Assembly (NCBI GenBank): GCA_003568945.1
Contig: BDIP01000062.1
Location: 1 to 33,547, forward strand
Source: Kipferlia bialata
Taxonomy: Eukaryota > Fornicata
Direction of reading: 5' to 3'
Length of the DNA: 33,547 nucleotides
Part shown: one piece after another, positions 20,284-29,470 of the stretch
Layout: each line of letters opens with the position of its first letter
Position numbering within the stretch: the stretch's first letter is position 1
Notes under the pieces: generated by a model
What the model saw: the letters and a program-made list of their open reading frames with translations, nothing else
Told to the model about the DNA's origin: nothing
Database searches by the model: none
Translations under genes and position numbers: made by a program

Positions 20284-22826
20284 ATGGGAGTTGCGCACCT
20301 CTTTCCTCTACACATACTGAACCAGGAGATGAGTGATGGGGCGGCACAGGCCGTGTCACAGGAGCCCCAAGCCAAGAGGACACCTGGGGATGGTGTGCAT
20401 GTGGTGAAGACAGAGGCACCCCAGGCTATACCCGTCAAGGCAGAGGGTGCCCCTGTCCAGCCCACACCCACAGCACAGAGAGGGGGGCAGAGGGAGGCAC
20501 CTGCCAAGCCTAAGCCACAGACTGCTGAGGGGGATAAGAATGATGTGGCTGGTGCCATTAGGCCACGGAGAGCGCACCCTGACCTACTGTACCCCAGTAC
20601 TCTGGTAAGCATACTACTACTGCTTACAGAGAAGGGGGGGGGGGGGGGTTATGCCATTCATGCTGTTCTTTCTTATTGTACCTGACTTCAGCTGAGCCCT
20701 GTGGCCCCTCTTCCCCCTCTGTTTGCAAGTGTGGCCAGGTACGTATGTTGTGTACACAACGGTACGGTATCATTATCTCAGTTTAACTATGCCACACATT
20801 ATTATTTCACCTACTCAATGCAGGTTCATAGAGATTGCTCTCAGGAGTAAGACATACTGCAACGTGCCGGATATCCATGGCAATGTGGATCCAGACGGCC
20901 CAACCCTAGGTACTCAAGCAGTAACTCTGTCCTGTTGGCCATATACTGTATTATATACTGTATTGCCCATTCACCCCTCACTCCCTAGAGCTTGAGTTCC
21001 GTCTGGGTGTCCTGAGGTGGCAGCAGCATGCACTCAGTGCAGCCAGGTACATGTATATATAGTCATACATACTAGTGTGTATTAGTGACCCCTATGCCAC
21101 TCTCTCTCTCTCTCTCTCTCTCCATATATGTTCATATATGTATATATATATATATATATATATACCTATATCCCCCCCCTGACCCCCAGGGCCGAGGAGT
21201 GGTACATGGCATCTAAGGAGGACAGCACTGCCCCTCTACCTAGGTTCCCAGGTAGGGGTCACGCCCATTTGATAGCACCTGATACACCCTCTCTCTCTCT
21301 CTCTCTCTCCCGCCCACCCCAGGCACTGTGCTGTCTGAGGCTGTGGTGGGTATGGAGTCTGTAGGGCCTGAGGATGGAGGCCTGCCCTTCCTATTCGAGG
21401 CATCCATAGAGGCACAGGTGGGTGTATCTAGAGAGTGTGCAATGCACATTAGTCCCCCTGTGGTGAAAAATTGAATGAAGCCTCTCACACTCAGGACTAC
21501 GATAGGCTAGATCTCGCTGCCCGTACAGCTGTACTCAGGAGTAGCAACAGGTATCTACGCGATTGTGTATTGCATACACGTAGCCTTGTCGTACCCGCAA
21601 ATATCGACATATGCGTCTATCGCTATACACATACCATGTACACCTATATATACCTAACCTCACCCTGTAGGCAGGGCATCATGGAGACTGCTGTGGGCCA
21701 GAGGATGGGAGGGCCCCAGAAGGAGAAGGGGAGTGCCGTGGACACACACCGGCAGAAGGGGGGGTTCACTCTGTTTGAGAGTGAGACCAACAAGGAGATC
21801 ACGCATGACGTCAGGGACATGCTATGGGCCAGGGTCAGACAGGTAAGGGGGGTGGAAGGTTATATTGGTAAGTTGTCTATAGGCAACCCGGCCTCCAATC
21901 ATCCTACTTGTCTATAACCCTAGGACGTCTTGAACGTAGGTGCAGACGGAGAGAAGGCAAGACCCGTCATGAAGCAGACGCTCAGGTACTATGGTATAGA
22001 TCACATAGAATCTATCACTGTATATGTATTACCATGCATTGTTTGGGACAATCCTCCCTACAATCTCTCTCTGTATTGGTACGACCTGCCTCACGCCAGG
22101 GTCGTCAACATCTCAGTCCCGCATGGGCCCTATGACCTGAGGCTGGCCTGTTCCACCGAGCAGGAGCTGACCGAGGAGGCACTGAATGTGAGTGGTATCG
22201 TGTAGACTCAGAGACAGTATTCACCTCTCCTATTTTCTGTACCTCTCACCACACAGTCGTATGTGCTTCGTAACCCGTCCACGCGTATCAAGGAGCGTAT
22301 CTCTGCCATCAGTGGTCTATGTAGACTGGATCTGACAAAGACAGAGGGGGAGGAGTATGAGGTAGGAGGCATTCAGTATTTAGTATCTGCATATGTACAT
22401 AGACACGCTCCCTTCACTGTATCTATACCTCCACTCTCTCTTACCGTGTAGGCCCTCGAGGCTGAGGTTGAGCTGATGGGTGTGCCTGAACTGGCCAAGG
22501 CCTACAACTACAAGCTGCGGACCCATGACTCGGGTCCCTTCCATGCAGTTGTCATGCACTTCCTGCAGACAGCTAGGTATAGGGGGGTATACAGTGGTAG
22601 TGTTGCTATTAGTCTAATAGTGTCCGTACACTCTCCTATAAATACATATATTCACACCCCTTACTGCAGACAGCAAGGTATCTAGAAGGTGGTGATGTAC
22701 AGGGTGTGGTGTTGCTTGTGTTCCTAGTCTCTATACACACCCCTTCTGATGCCTAGGTGTATCCTTAGGACAGCAGCTGGAACATGGAGGCTCCACACAC
22801 CCCACCCTGACCTGCTTAAGACTTAG
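20284..22826 (+). CDS. Cet1-like mRNA 5'-triphosphatase (tunnel metalloenzyme)
   Basis: Thirteen exons: 20284-20604, 20692-20738, 20824-20909, 20989-21046, 21190-21251, 21323-21417, 21495-21550, 21671-21842, 21924-21985, 22100-22187, 22257-22361, 22452-22576 and 22757-22826, giving 448 residues. A second ATG at 20329 would give 433. The first 107 residues are Pro/Gln/Lys-rich. The catalytic part has the TTM tunnel pattern of fungal/protist RNA triphosphatases: ELEFRLGVL (E152, E154), VPHGPYDLRLACSTEQE (D332, R334), TRIKERISAI (R359, K361, R363) and EAEVEL (E387, E389, E391). These glutamates bind metal and remove the gamma phosphate in the first capping step. The animal cysteine-phosphatase type is unrelated. 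The intron 21986-22099 is 114 bases and stop-free, so retention would keep the frame. Confidence 0.82.
21105..21165 (+). repeat. CT and TA simple repeats in a triphosphatase intron
   Basis: A CT run (about 21103-21121) is followed by a TA run (about 21139-21163) in the intron ahead of the exon at 21190. Confidence 0.75.
22563..22681 (+). repeat. Splice-site echo 5: exon end and donor duplicated in the last triphosphatase intron
   Basis: CTGCAGACAGCTAGGTAT at 22563-22580 spans the end of exon 22452-22576 and its donor. A copy with one mismatch lies at 22664-22681 in the intron, 101 bases on. Confidence 0.8.
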
Positions 22827-23837
22827 GGGAAGGGTGTAAGAGACATACAATCCGACACTTCAGGGAGTCATCCCTATTCGTTGTCATCGTTGAGTCCACT
22901 ATGCCACAAAGCTAGACCCTCTGGGTTTCTGTTTGAGAGGGCCAGATTACATGTCACTTCCCTCATTTGGCTACTACGTTTAGCCTTATCACTGAGGGTT
23001 GTTGTGTTACATCCCAGCAGTGTGGGTATGAGAACTCCAAACGACCCAGTGTGTGAGGTGGCCAGATTACTTTCATACTGGGTCATATATATGGATCTTC
23101 CCAGTGGATGACTGATACTTGGGTGACAATTGTTGGGCCCTGTCGTGAAATAGAAACACCCTTCCAGTATCAAAACACATTCTTTTGTATTCGAGTGTCC
23201 TGTGTAAGTGGCTGAGACCTACTTACCCTGGTGAGAATGATTGCCCAGAAGCAGTACAAATAACGTGTCCGTAAGCACCAGTAAAAATTTCTCCTTATCA
23301 AGCACCCCCTATACTCTCACTCTCACAAGCAAAGATTCTCTTTGTTAAATAATTGCTCTTGATCCACACCAATGGAAGAGTACCAGGATAACTAAAGGGC
23401 TGATCTGTGTGTGGCACTGAGATATAGTGGCTGTTCTACTACTGAGCTTCAGCAATGCTGAATCAGCATATACTATGGGACCCTACTGACGTTGCATTGC
23501 ATATACTGTGACAGCCTGGCACTGACAGGTGAACCACTACTTAAGAATCAGAAAGACTTGTGGAAAACTCGAAGCACTTCAGTGTCAAGATACTCTCTTT
23601 ATGGATGTCCGTGAGATGAGATCTTCTATATATGTTGTGCCACTTAACGCGTCTTCACACAAGTCTGAATTGTCTATTTAGTCCTGTCCAGCTACTATAA
23701 CCACGACATCTGCCACTCTCTGTCCAACCACTGCAGAGTGTCAGTGTGACAAGACTCTTTCCATGAACACCTGTCACAAAGGTGAGGGAGCAGGACTACT
23801 CAGTGAGTGGTACTGTCCCTTAAGTGAAGGATCCCCC
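22827..23837. other. Long convergent spacer, no gene seen
   Basis: About 1 kb lies between the triphosphatase stop and the stop of tandem gene A. Base composition is more A/T-rich than the genes. I find no frame with credible splice sites. Minor features are an 11-base direct repeat GGCCAGATTAC at 22940 and 23060, and a 7-base-arm palindrome TTCAGCA-A-TGCTGAA at 23448-23462. An unspliced non-coding RNA cannot be excluded. Confidence 0.5.
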
Positions 23838-24993
23838 TCACTCCATGCCGATGTCCTTGATGTAGTCCCAGGACTGGGGTCAGATGGGTATACGATACTT
23901 CTCTATATATATGGGCATCTATATGGTGGTGGGTGTCTAGCACGTGGGTCAGGAGTTGTACGATACTAATAGAGGCACTTCCTGGAGGACTTGAGCCTGC
24001 TGGACCCACCTTCTGCACCTCCCTCCCTCCTGTCAGTCTGGTGGGGTCTATCTCCCTGGCCCACTTGGCAACCTGCAGGAGGGACTGGGGTGAGGGAGAC
24101 CAATGCTTACTTAGCATAGAATGCCGCTGTGACGTAGTGTAGAGATGGGTAAGAACAAGGTTACCGCTGGGTATATGAGTGGCGTCAATTTGAACACTAG
24201 CAATGTACCTTGATCATCTCAGTGTGCAGGTCATCGTCTCCCTTGTTGTTGGGGGAGGCCTGCACCTGGCCCCTAAAGTCAGAGACCTCCTTGCCAAAGA
24301 CCCTGCGGTGGGATGAGGACATATCCAAAAGAGACGAACAAATACACTTGGATCAAAGTGTGGTGTTACTCGTTACCACTCTATCTATGCCGTACATGAG
24401 CAGGGCAAGGAACTTGACGGCCATCTCAGGGTAGACACTCTCGATATTGGACTTCTGGAGGAACCTAGCTGTGTGGGCCTAGGGGTGAGAGGCAGAGGTG
24501 TCGGAACCATAGAACCAAACGTTACACGATCAAGTGGATACTATTCTACTTGTTCAATATATGATCCGCATCAGCTCACCGCCTCCAGATATATGGACTG
24601 CACACACTCATAAAGCATCCACTCACCAGCACCCTCTCAGCTGTGTCCAGGAAGTCGGGGTGGTCCATCATGGTCATTAGGAGGAGGCGGGTGGTTATCC
24701 AGTTGCGGTCTGGTGGGTAAGGGTAAGAGGGTAGGGGAGATAGGGTGTTACACACTGCCTCATACAGTTAATGTGTGAAATTGTAGGGTGTGTCTTCATA
24801 CCTGAGGCTCCCTTGGGGGTGGTTGTGATCTTGTTCTGGGGTGAGATGGATATGGGTGTAGTCAACATGCTGATACTGATCTATAAATAGGTACCAGCTC
24901 GGACACAAAACGTACCCCCATGTCGACCTCTGTTCTCCGCGTCTGTCTGACATTGCTGGGGGAGGACCTGTTGGATGAGTTGGATGCTCCCAT
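23838..24993 (-). CDS. Tandem family gene A: small predicted N-myristoylated protein (160 residues)
   Basis: Coding exons 24993-24916, 24835-24802, 24709-24627, 24478-24396, 24302-24209, 24084-24010 and 23873-23838 join in phase. The start MGASNSS fits an N-myristoylation signal (Gly2, Ser6). The body is highly conserved with genes B and C: DHPDFLDTAERVL, FLQKSNIESVYPEMAVKFLA, FGKEVSDFRGQVQAS, NKGDDDLHTEMIK, AKWAREIDPTRLTGGR and the terminal SWDYIKDIGME. It looks mostly helical, and I do not recognise the family. The ATG directly follows an acceptor-like CCACAG, and an upstream donor is proposed at 25320, so a leader exon is likely. Unlike B and C, it lacks an intron between the N-terminal segment and the DMG motif. 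Confidence 0.68.
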
Positions 24994-25691
24994 CTGTGGT
25001 TAGATGTATCAAGACTAGTCGGGACCATGGTCGTCTACAGTGATTCTACACGGAAGGGAGATACCAGTGATACGTGGAGTGTGGGTGGGTATATCACAGT
25101 AATACACCTCGTGTGAACAGCTAGAGGAGACCTATAGGTGGTGTGGCCATGATAGTGGGACACACCAACAATGCCACAACCGAAACTGCAGATGAATCCG
25201 AGATAGTAGTTACCGTCCTCTCATTAACTCTGAACACATATATACACATATATGGGAACTAGAACAAGTTGTACTAGTGAGTACTCGAAAACGGACTAAC
25301 CAAACGTTAATTATATGTACCTTGTTTGTATAGTTGTTAAGAAGTGTGACATTCCGGAGCGTGTATTGACAATGGGTATACAGGTGCTAATATGATGAAA
25401 AACAGGCGCCAGTATTAACCCTCAAATTCAAGTGGAACTCGATACTTGCATCATATACCGTATGTTTCCTAGATCATTTCAGGCTGAAATCCATGTAGCT
25501 GAAATTCAGCTACATGGTATTGCAGCTAATGAATTACATTTTGTCACTGACAAACACGTTCAAAACCACAAATCTATATGGTATCAATCGCTTCTGGCAT
25601 ACTGGATATTTATGTGTGAAATCACTTCATCGGTCGCGCCGAGAGGTATACTAGCCATTCTGTCCCTCACCACCCTCACCACAGCCCTCCC
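24994..25691 (-). promoter_or_regulatory. 5' region of gene A: probable leader exon donor and shared box
   Basis: In gene orientation, ACAAACAAG|GTACAT gives a possible leader-exon donor at 25320, matching similar sites upstream of B and C. The word TCCGTGTAGAATCACTGTAG (25033-25052) also lies upstream of gene B in the same position relative to the start. The upstream part is A/T-rich and carries a palindrome at 25491-25517. No coding gene is seen between A and B. Confidence 0.5.
25491..25517. repeat. Perfect palindrome, 13-base arms, one central base (A/B spacer)
   Basis: The arms are CCATGTAGCTGAA and TTCAGCTACATGG, separated by a single A. It lies about 175 bases beyond the stop of gene B and about 500 bases upstream of gene A. 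It could form a hairpin in RNA or a cruciform, or bind a dimeric protein. Confidence 0.92.
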
Positions 25692-27040
25692 TCACCCCTC
25701 CATCCCAACGTCCTTGATGTAGTCCCAGGACTGGCGTGAGAAATATTGAATATGGCGGTGGGTATATATATACATATCATGTCTCGATGAACATGAGTGC
25801 GGTCGAGACCTGTCATCTTTAGTACTACTGTAATTCGTACCGCCTGGACGTTCCTCCCCCCTGTAAGTCTTGTGGGGTCAATCTCCCTGGCCCACTTGGC
25901 TATCTGCAGGAGGGACTGGGGGTGAGTGTGGGAAGGTATGTGTAGGTGGTGACACTCTTTGCCTGTGAGAGCAGCACGGAATACTACCATGATGTGCTGC
26001 GTCAACTATACAACCAATGTGTCAGTATGACACCCCACCTTGATGATCTCTGTGTGTAGGTCGTCGTCCCCCTTGTTCTCGGGTGAGGCATCCACTTGGT
26101 CCTTGAAGTCAGACACCTCCTTGGCAAAGACCCTGGGGGTGAGGGGATGGGATGCACAGATAGAGATACACTGACGGTAAGATAAACACACAAGGAAGTA
26201 CTCCACATAGTTTTGTATATGAGAACATATTACGTACATGAGGATGGCTAGGAACTTGCAGGCCATGTCTGGGTACACACTCTCTATGTTGGAGGACTGG
26301 ACAAAGCGGAGAGTGTGGGCCTAGGGGTGAGAGCTGCTTGCATCTTACACAATCATGATCCACGATATTCATGGATGTACTGTAACAATACCAAGTAAGA
26401 GAGTAGTGTCTGTCTGCAGATATATCTTGGCATATGCAACGTACCAGCACCCTCTCAGCTGTGTCTAGGAAGTCGGGGTGGTCAGTGATGGTGAGCATGA
26501 GGAGACGAGAGGTGATCCAAGACCGGTCTAAGGTGAGACATCAATATGGTGCGGAGAACATGACACAATAGCTAAAGGATGCAGTATGATGGCTAGTGTA
26601 AGAGTGTTGGTATTGGAGTCGTATGATGATCACCACGCCTCTGAGGCGTATGGATGAATGTATGCCATCCATGGACTACCTGAGGATCCCTTGGGAGTGT
26701 TGGTGATCTTGTTCTGGGGTAGGGGCCGAGTGTATGGGGAATGCTACATGATTCAAAACACATCACACATATCAATCCTTGTAAAAGAACCAGTATCCAC
26801 AGTCATCGCCACACTCAGTGTATATATACCACCCACCCCCATGTCCGTGTCTGCCTGTCTGGTCTGGGTGACAGCAGCAGGAGGAGAGGGCCTCACATAG
26901 GTACGGTTGAGGTCTGGGTTAGAGAACGCTATGGTAATGGTAAGCATTTGTCACAGACACATACATACATTGATCGCGGATTCACCTGAGTTGTTGTTGC
27001 TGTCATTGCCTCTGTTGGTGGAAGAGCTGGCACCTCCCAT
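25692..27040 (-). CDS. Tandem family gene B: small predicted N-myristoylated protein (179 residues)
   Basis: Coding exons are 27040-26986, 26913-26837, 26713-26680, 26527-26445, 26320-26238, 26132-26039, 25915-25841 and 25730-25692. Starting at the ATG that follows CTCAG gives MGGASSS, a myristoylation-type N-terminus; an in-frame ATG at 27055 (MSDSQ...) would add five residues and remove that signal. Later exons correspond one to one with genes A and C, and exon lengths 34, 83, 83, 94 and 75 are identical to A. Key blocks are TITDHPDFLDTAERVL, FVQSSNIESVYPDMACKFLA, NKGDDDLHTEIIK and SWDYIKDVGMEG. Function unknown. Confidence 0.68.
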
Positions 27041-27652
27041 CTGAGAGTCAGACATGAAGAGGAGGTATCTACAGTGATTCTACACGGAGTCTAACACAGG
27101 ACATACGGGGGGCAGGGGAGAAGAATAACAAATACCAGACCACGTCGATGGTGTTAGGATAAGAGACACTGGTGTATCATGAGTAGAGTGGGTGTCAATC
27201 GTGTAGTACGGGTGAGGGTAGTCGCAATACATATGTCATATGAGGCCTTTTAGGTGGATTGTATCTCCAAGTGAGTGGTAAGGTGCAGCCGCGGATAAAG
27301 TGCCATCAAGTGTATCTGCACAAGAGTGTATAGTGGACTGCGTTACCTTGTTTGTGAAGAGAGTCACAAATGGTCACTGACTAAACCCTTCTAGCTGTAT
27401 AGTGACTACTAGGTTTGGTCCATACACTGACATCGTGTCAGACTAACTGTATACTGTCAATTCTAGTGCTCATCAGACAATTTGTCACCATTATGTTAAC
27501 AGTGATGTGACATCACTGATGTCACATCAGGTTTGCATTTCTAGATGATACTAATGATTGATGTACTTCTATATATAAGTCTCTCGTCTCTATTGCTCAG
27601 TTAACATGTCACATCCATCGCCAAATCCTGTCCCCTTCTCCCGATTCCTGTC
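27041..27652 (-). promoter_or_regulatory. 5' region of gene B: probable leader exon donor and shared box
   Basis: A donor-like ACAAACAAG|GTAACG lies at 27346, and the box TCCGTGTAGAATCACTGTAG lies at 27068-27087, just upstream of the start region. Both have counterparts upstream of A. The rest is A/T-rich with a palindrome at 27503-27529 and no coding segment. Confidence 0.5.
27503..27529. repeat. Perfect palindrome, 13-base arms, one central base (B/C spacer)
   Basis: The arms are TGATGTGACATCA and TGATGTCACATCA, separated by a single C. It lies 124 bases beyond the stop of gene C and about 460 bases upstream of gene B. The arm sequence differs from the A/B palindrome but the size and centre are the same. 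Confidence 0.92.
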
Positions 27653-28983
27653 TCACCCCTCCATGCCTATATCCTTGATGTAGTCCCAGGACTGGCGTAA
27701 GGGTATGTATATAGGGGGTGTATATCTAGGAATTGGGTCCGGATACGAGCCAAAGAGACAATAGTGAGTGGTAGGTGTGTGTGCAATAGAGACTCTTGAT
27801 TAAGGACTTGATACAAGACCCCACCTTCTGCACCTGGTCCCCCCCATGCAGCCTGGATGGGTCTATGTCCCTGGCCCACTTGGCCAGCTGGATGAGGGAC
27901 TGGGGTGAGGTACGGACTCACGGACCCTACATACTACATATAGTAACAGCTGATTGGGATAATACCATTCTCTATCAGCCCACTATTCACAACCGGGATC
28001 GCGGCATATACCTTGATAATCTCTGTGTGTAGGTCATCGTCTCCCTTGTTGTCAGAAGAGGCCTGCACCTGGCCCCTAAAGTCAGAGACCTCCTTGTTGA
28101 ACACACTGGGGTTAGAGGGAAGAGGATAGGGGTGTGGTGGAGATGGAGGGGTAGTGAGTACAAATACAGAAGGGACACTTACACGAAGAGGCCGAGGAAC
28201 TTGATGGCCATCTCTGGGTATATGTCCTCGATGTCAGACTTCTGCAGGAACCTAGCCAGGTGGGCCTAGGGTCAGAGACATGACTGGGTCCTCCAGAAAG
28301 TATCTATGTATGAGTACGATACACGCAACATAGTAGTAAGACCACCGTACCAGCACTGTCTCTGCTGTGTCTAGGAAGTCGGGGTGGTCGGTGATGGTGA
28401 GCAGCAGGAGACGGGAGGCCATCCAGGAGGTGTCTGGGGTGAGGCATTAACAACGCTAAGAGAGTGGAACGCTATACGTTACACGATACATACTGGTGGT
28501 TACTATCACTGGGGTGGGTGGGATGGCAACCCGGTACAGGTAACCGCGTGACTATCGAGTAGAGATAGTAACACAACACGCGCAGACAAGTGATAGCTAC
28601 TAGACTATAGTGATATAGTGTACCACGAGATATACACACGATAACACACACTACGGCTCTTGAAACGCTCACCTGTGGAATCCTTGGAAGGGGTGATCTT
28701 GTTCTGGGGTGAGGGTATGCCCTGGGACTGTACACAGGTAGTGTGTTAAGACTACCATATACATACATGCATATATACATACCCCAGCGTCAGTGTCTGT
28801 CTCTCTTGCCTGGGTGACAGGGGAGGCCCTGACATTGGTGGTGTTGAGGTCTGGGTTAGACTCATATCTAAATATAGACACATAGTAATATACACATATT
28901 GAGTAGACTCATACACTTCCATGGATATCAGTACCTGAAGGGTCGTACTCGCACTCAGCGTCATTAGACAGACAGCACCCCAT
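27653..28983 (-). CDS. Tandem family gene C: small predicted dually acylated protein (173 residues)
   Basis: Coding exons are 28983-28935, 28850-28783, 28703-28673, 28433-28351, 28265-28183, 28105-28012, 27899-27825 and 27691-27653. The start MGCCLS has Gly2 for myristoylation, Cys3 and Cys4 for palmitoylation and Ser6, a stronger membrane signal than in A or B. The body has DHPDFLDTAETVL, FLQKSDIEDIYPEMAIKFLG, NKEVSDFRGQVQASSDNKG, AKWARDIDPSRLHGG and SWDYIKDIGMEG. It is a clear paralogue of A and B with the same exon plan as B. The protein family is not recognised; a peripheral membrane role is inferred from the N-terminus only. Confidence 0.7.
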
Positions 28984-29470
28984 CTGAAGGTGAGACTCCT
29001 ACACGGAACAGGTATGGGACCATAACATGGTTGGGTGGAGGAATGGCAATGGTGTACCACCGATAGATGCAGATACACTACCGACATGGCTACTAGCGCA
29101 GTTCTGCCATAAGGGCTCTGTTACCTTGTATATTCCAGTGAATGAGAGGGTGTCAGTAGCCTTGAGGCACGTGATGACCTCATGACACGGTGACATGTAC
29201 TTCGTGTAGCCAAAAGTTGAGTCAACTTTTGACCTTGTCACAGTATCACTTGTGTGGTCTGCCTTGGGACCCTAATGAGAGGCAGTGTTCAAACAGGTCG
29301 GATAGATACCCAATTGCAAAGAAAACATTATTATGAGAATATGAATAGGCATACTGTGTTCCATATATCTATTGAATGTTGATTGGGGCTCGTCCAGTCC
29401 TACTATCTCTCCCAGAGGCCACCCGCAGTGCCTATGTGACTAGGCCTGTGCTACTATGACTACGAGAGTA
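28984..29470 (-). promoter_or_regulatory. 5' region of gene C: probable leader exon donor and palindrome
   Basis: A donor-like TACAAG|GTAACAG lies at 29124, and a short version of the family box (TCCGTGTAG) lies at 28996-29004 just before the acceptor-like TTCAG preceding the ATG. The possible leader could itself encode a peptide starting MSPCHEVITCLK. The palindrome at 29211-29231 lies further upstream. Confidence 0.45.
29211..29231. repeat. Perfect palindrome, 10-base arms, one central base (upstream of gene C)
   Basis: The arms are CAAAAGTTGA and TCAACTTTTG, separated by a single G. It lies about 230 bases upstream of gene C and 240 bases beyond the stop of the MIB/HERC2 gene. Confidence 0.9.

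Noticed and set aside
22827-23760. A possible gene in the 1 kb spacer, with short open frames on both strands.
   Set aside because: Codon use is unlike the neighbours, no splice pairs join the frames, and no protein motif is visible.
25491-27529. The two 13-base palindromes as ends of one transposon carrying gene B.
   Set aside because: Their sequences differ, each is a complete palindrome by itself, and gene C beyond them is equally similar.
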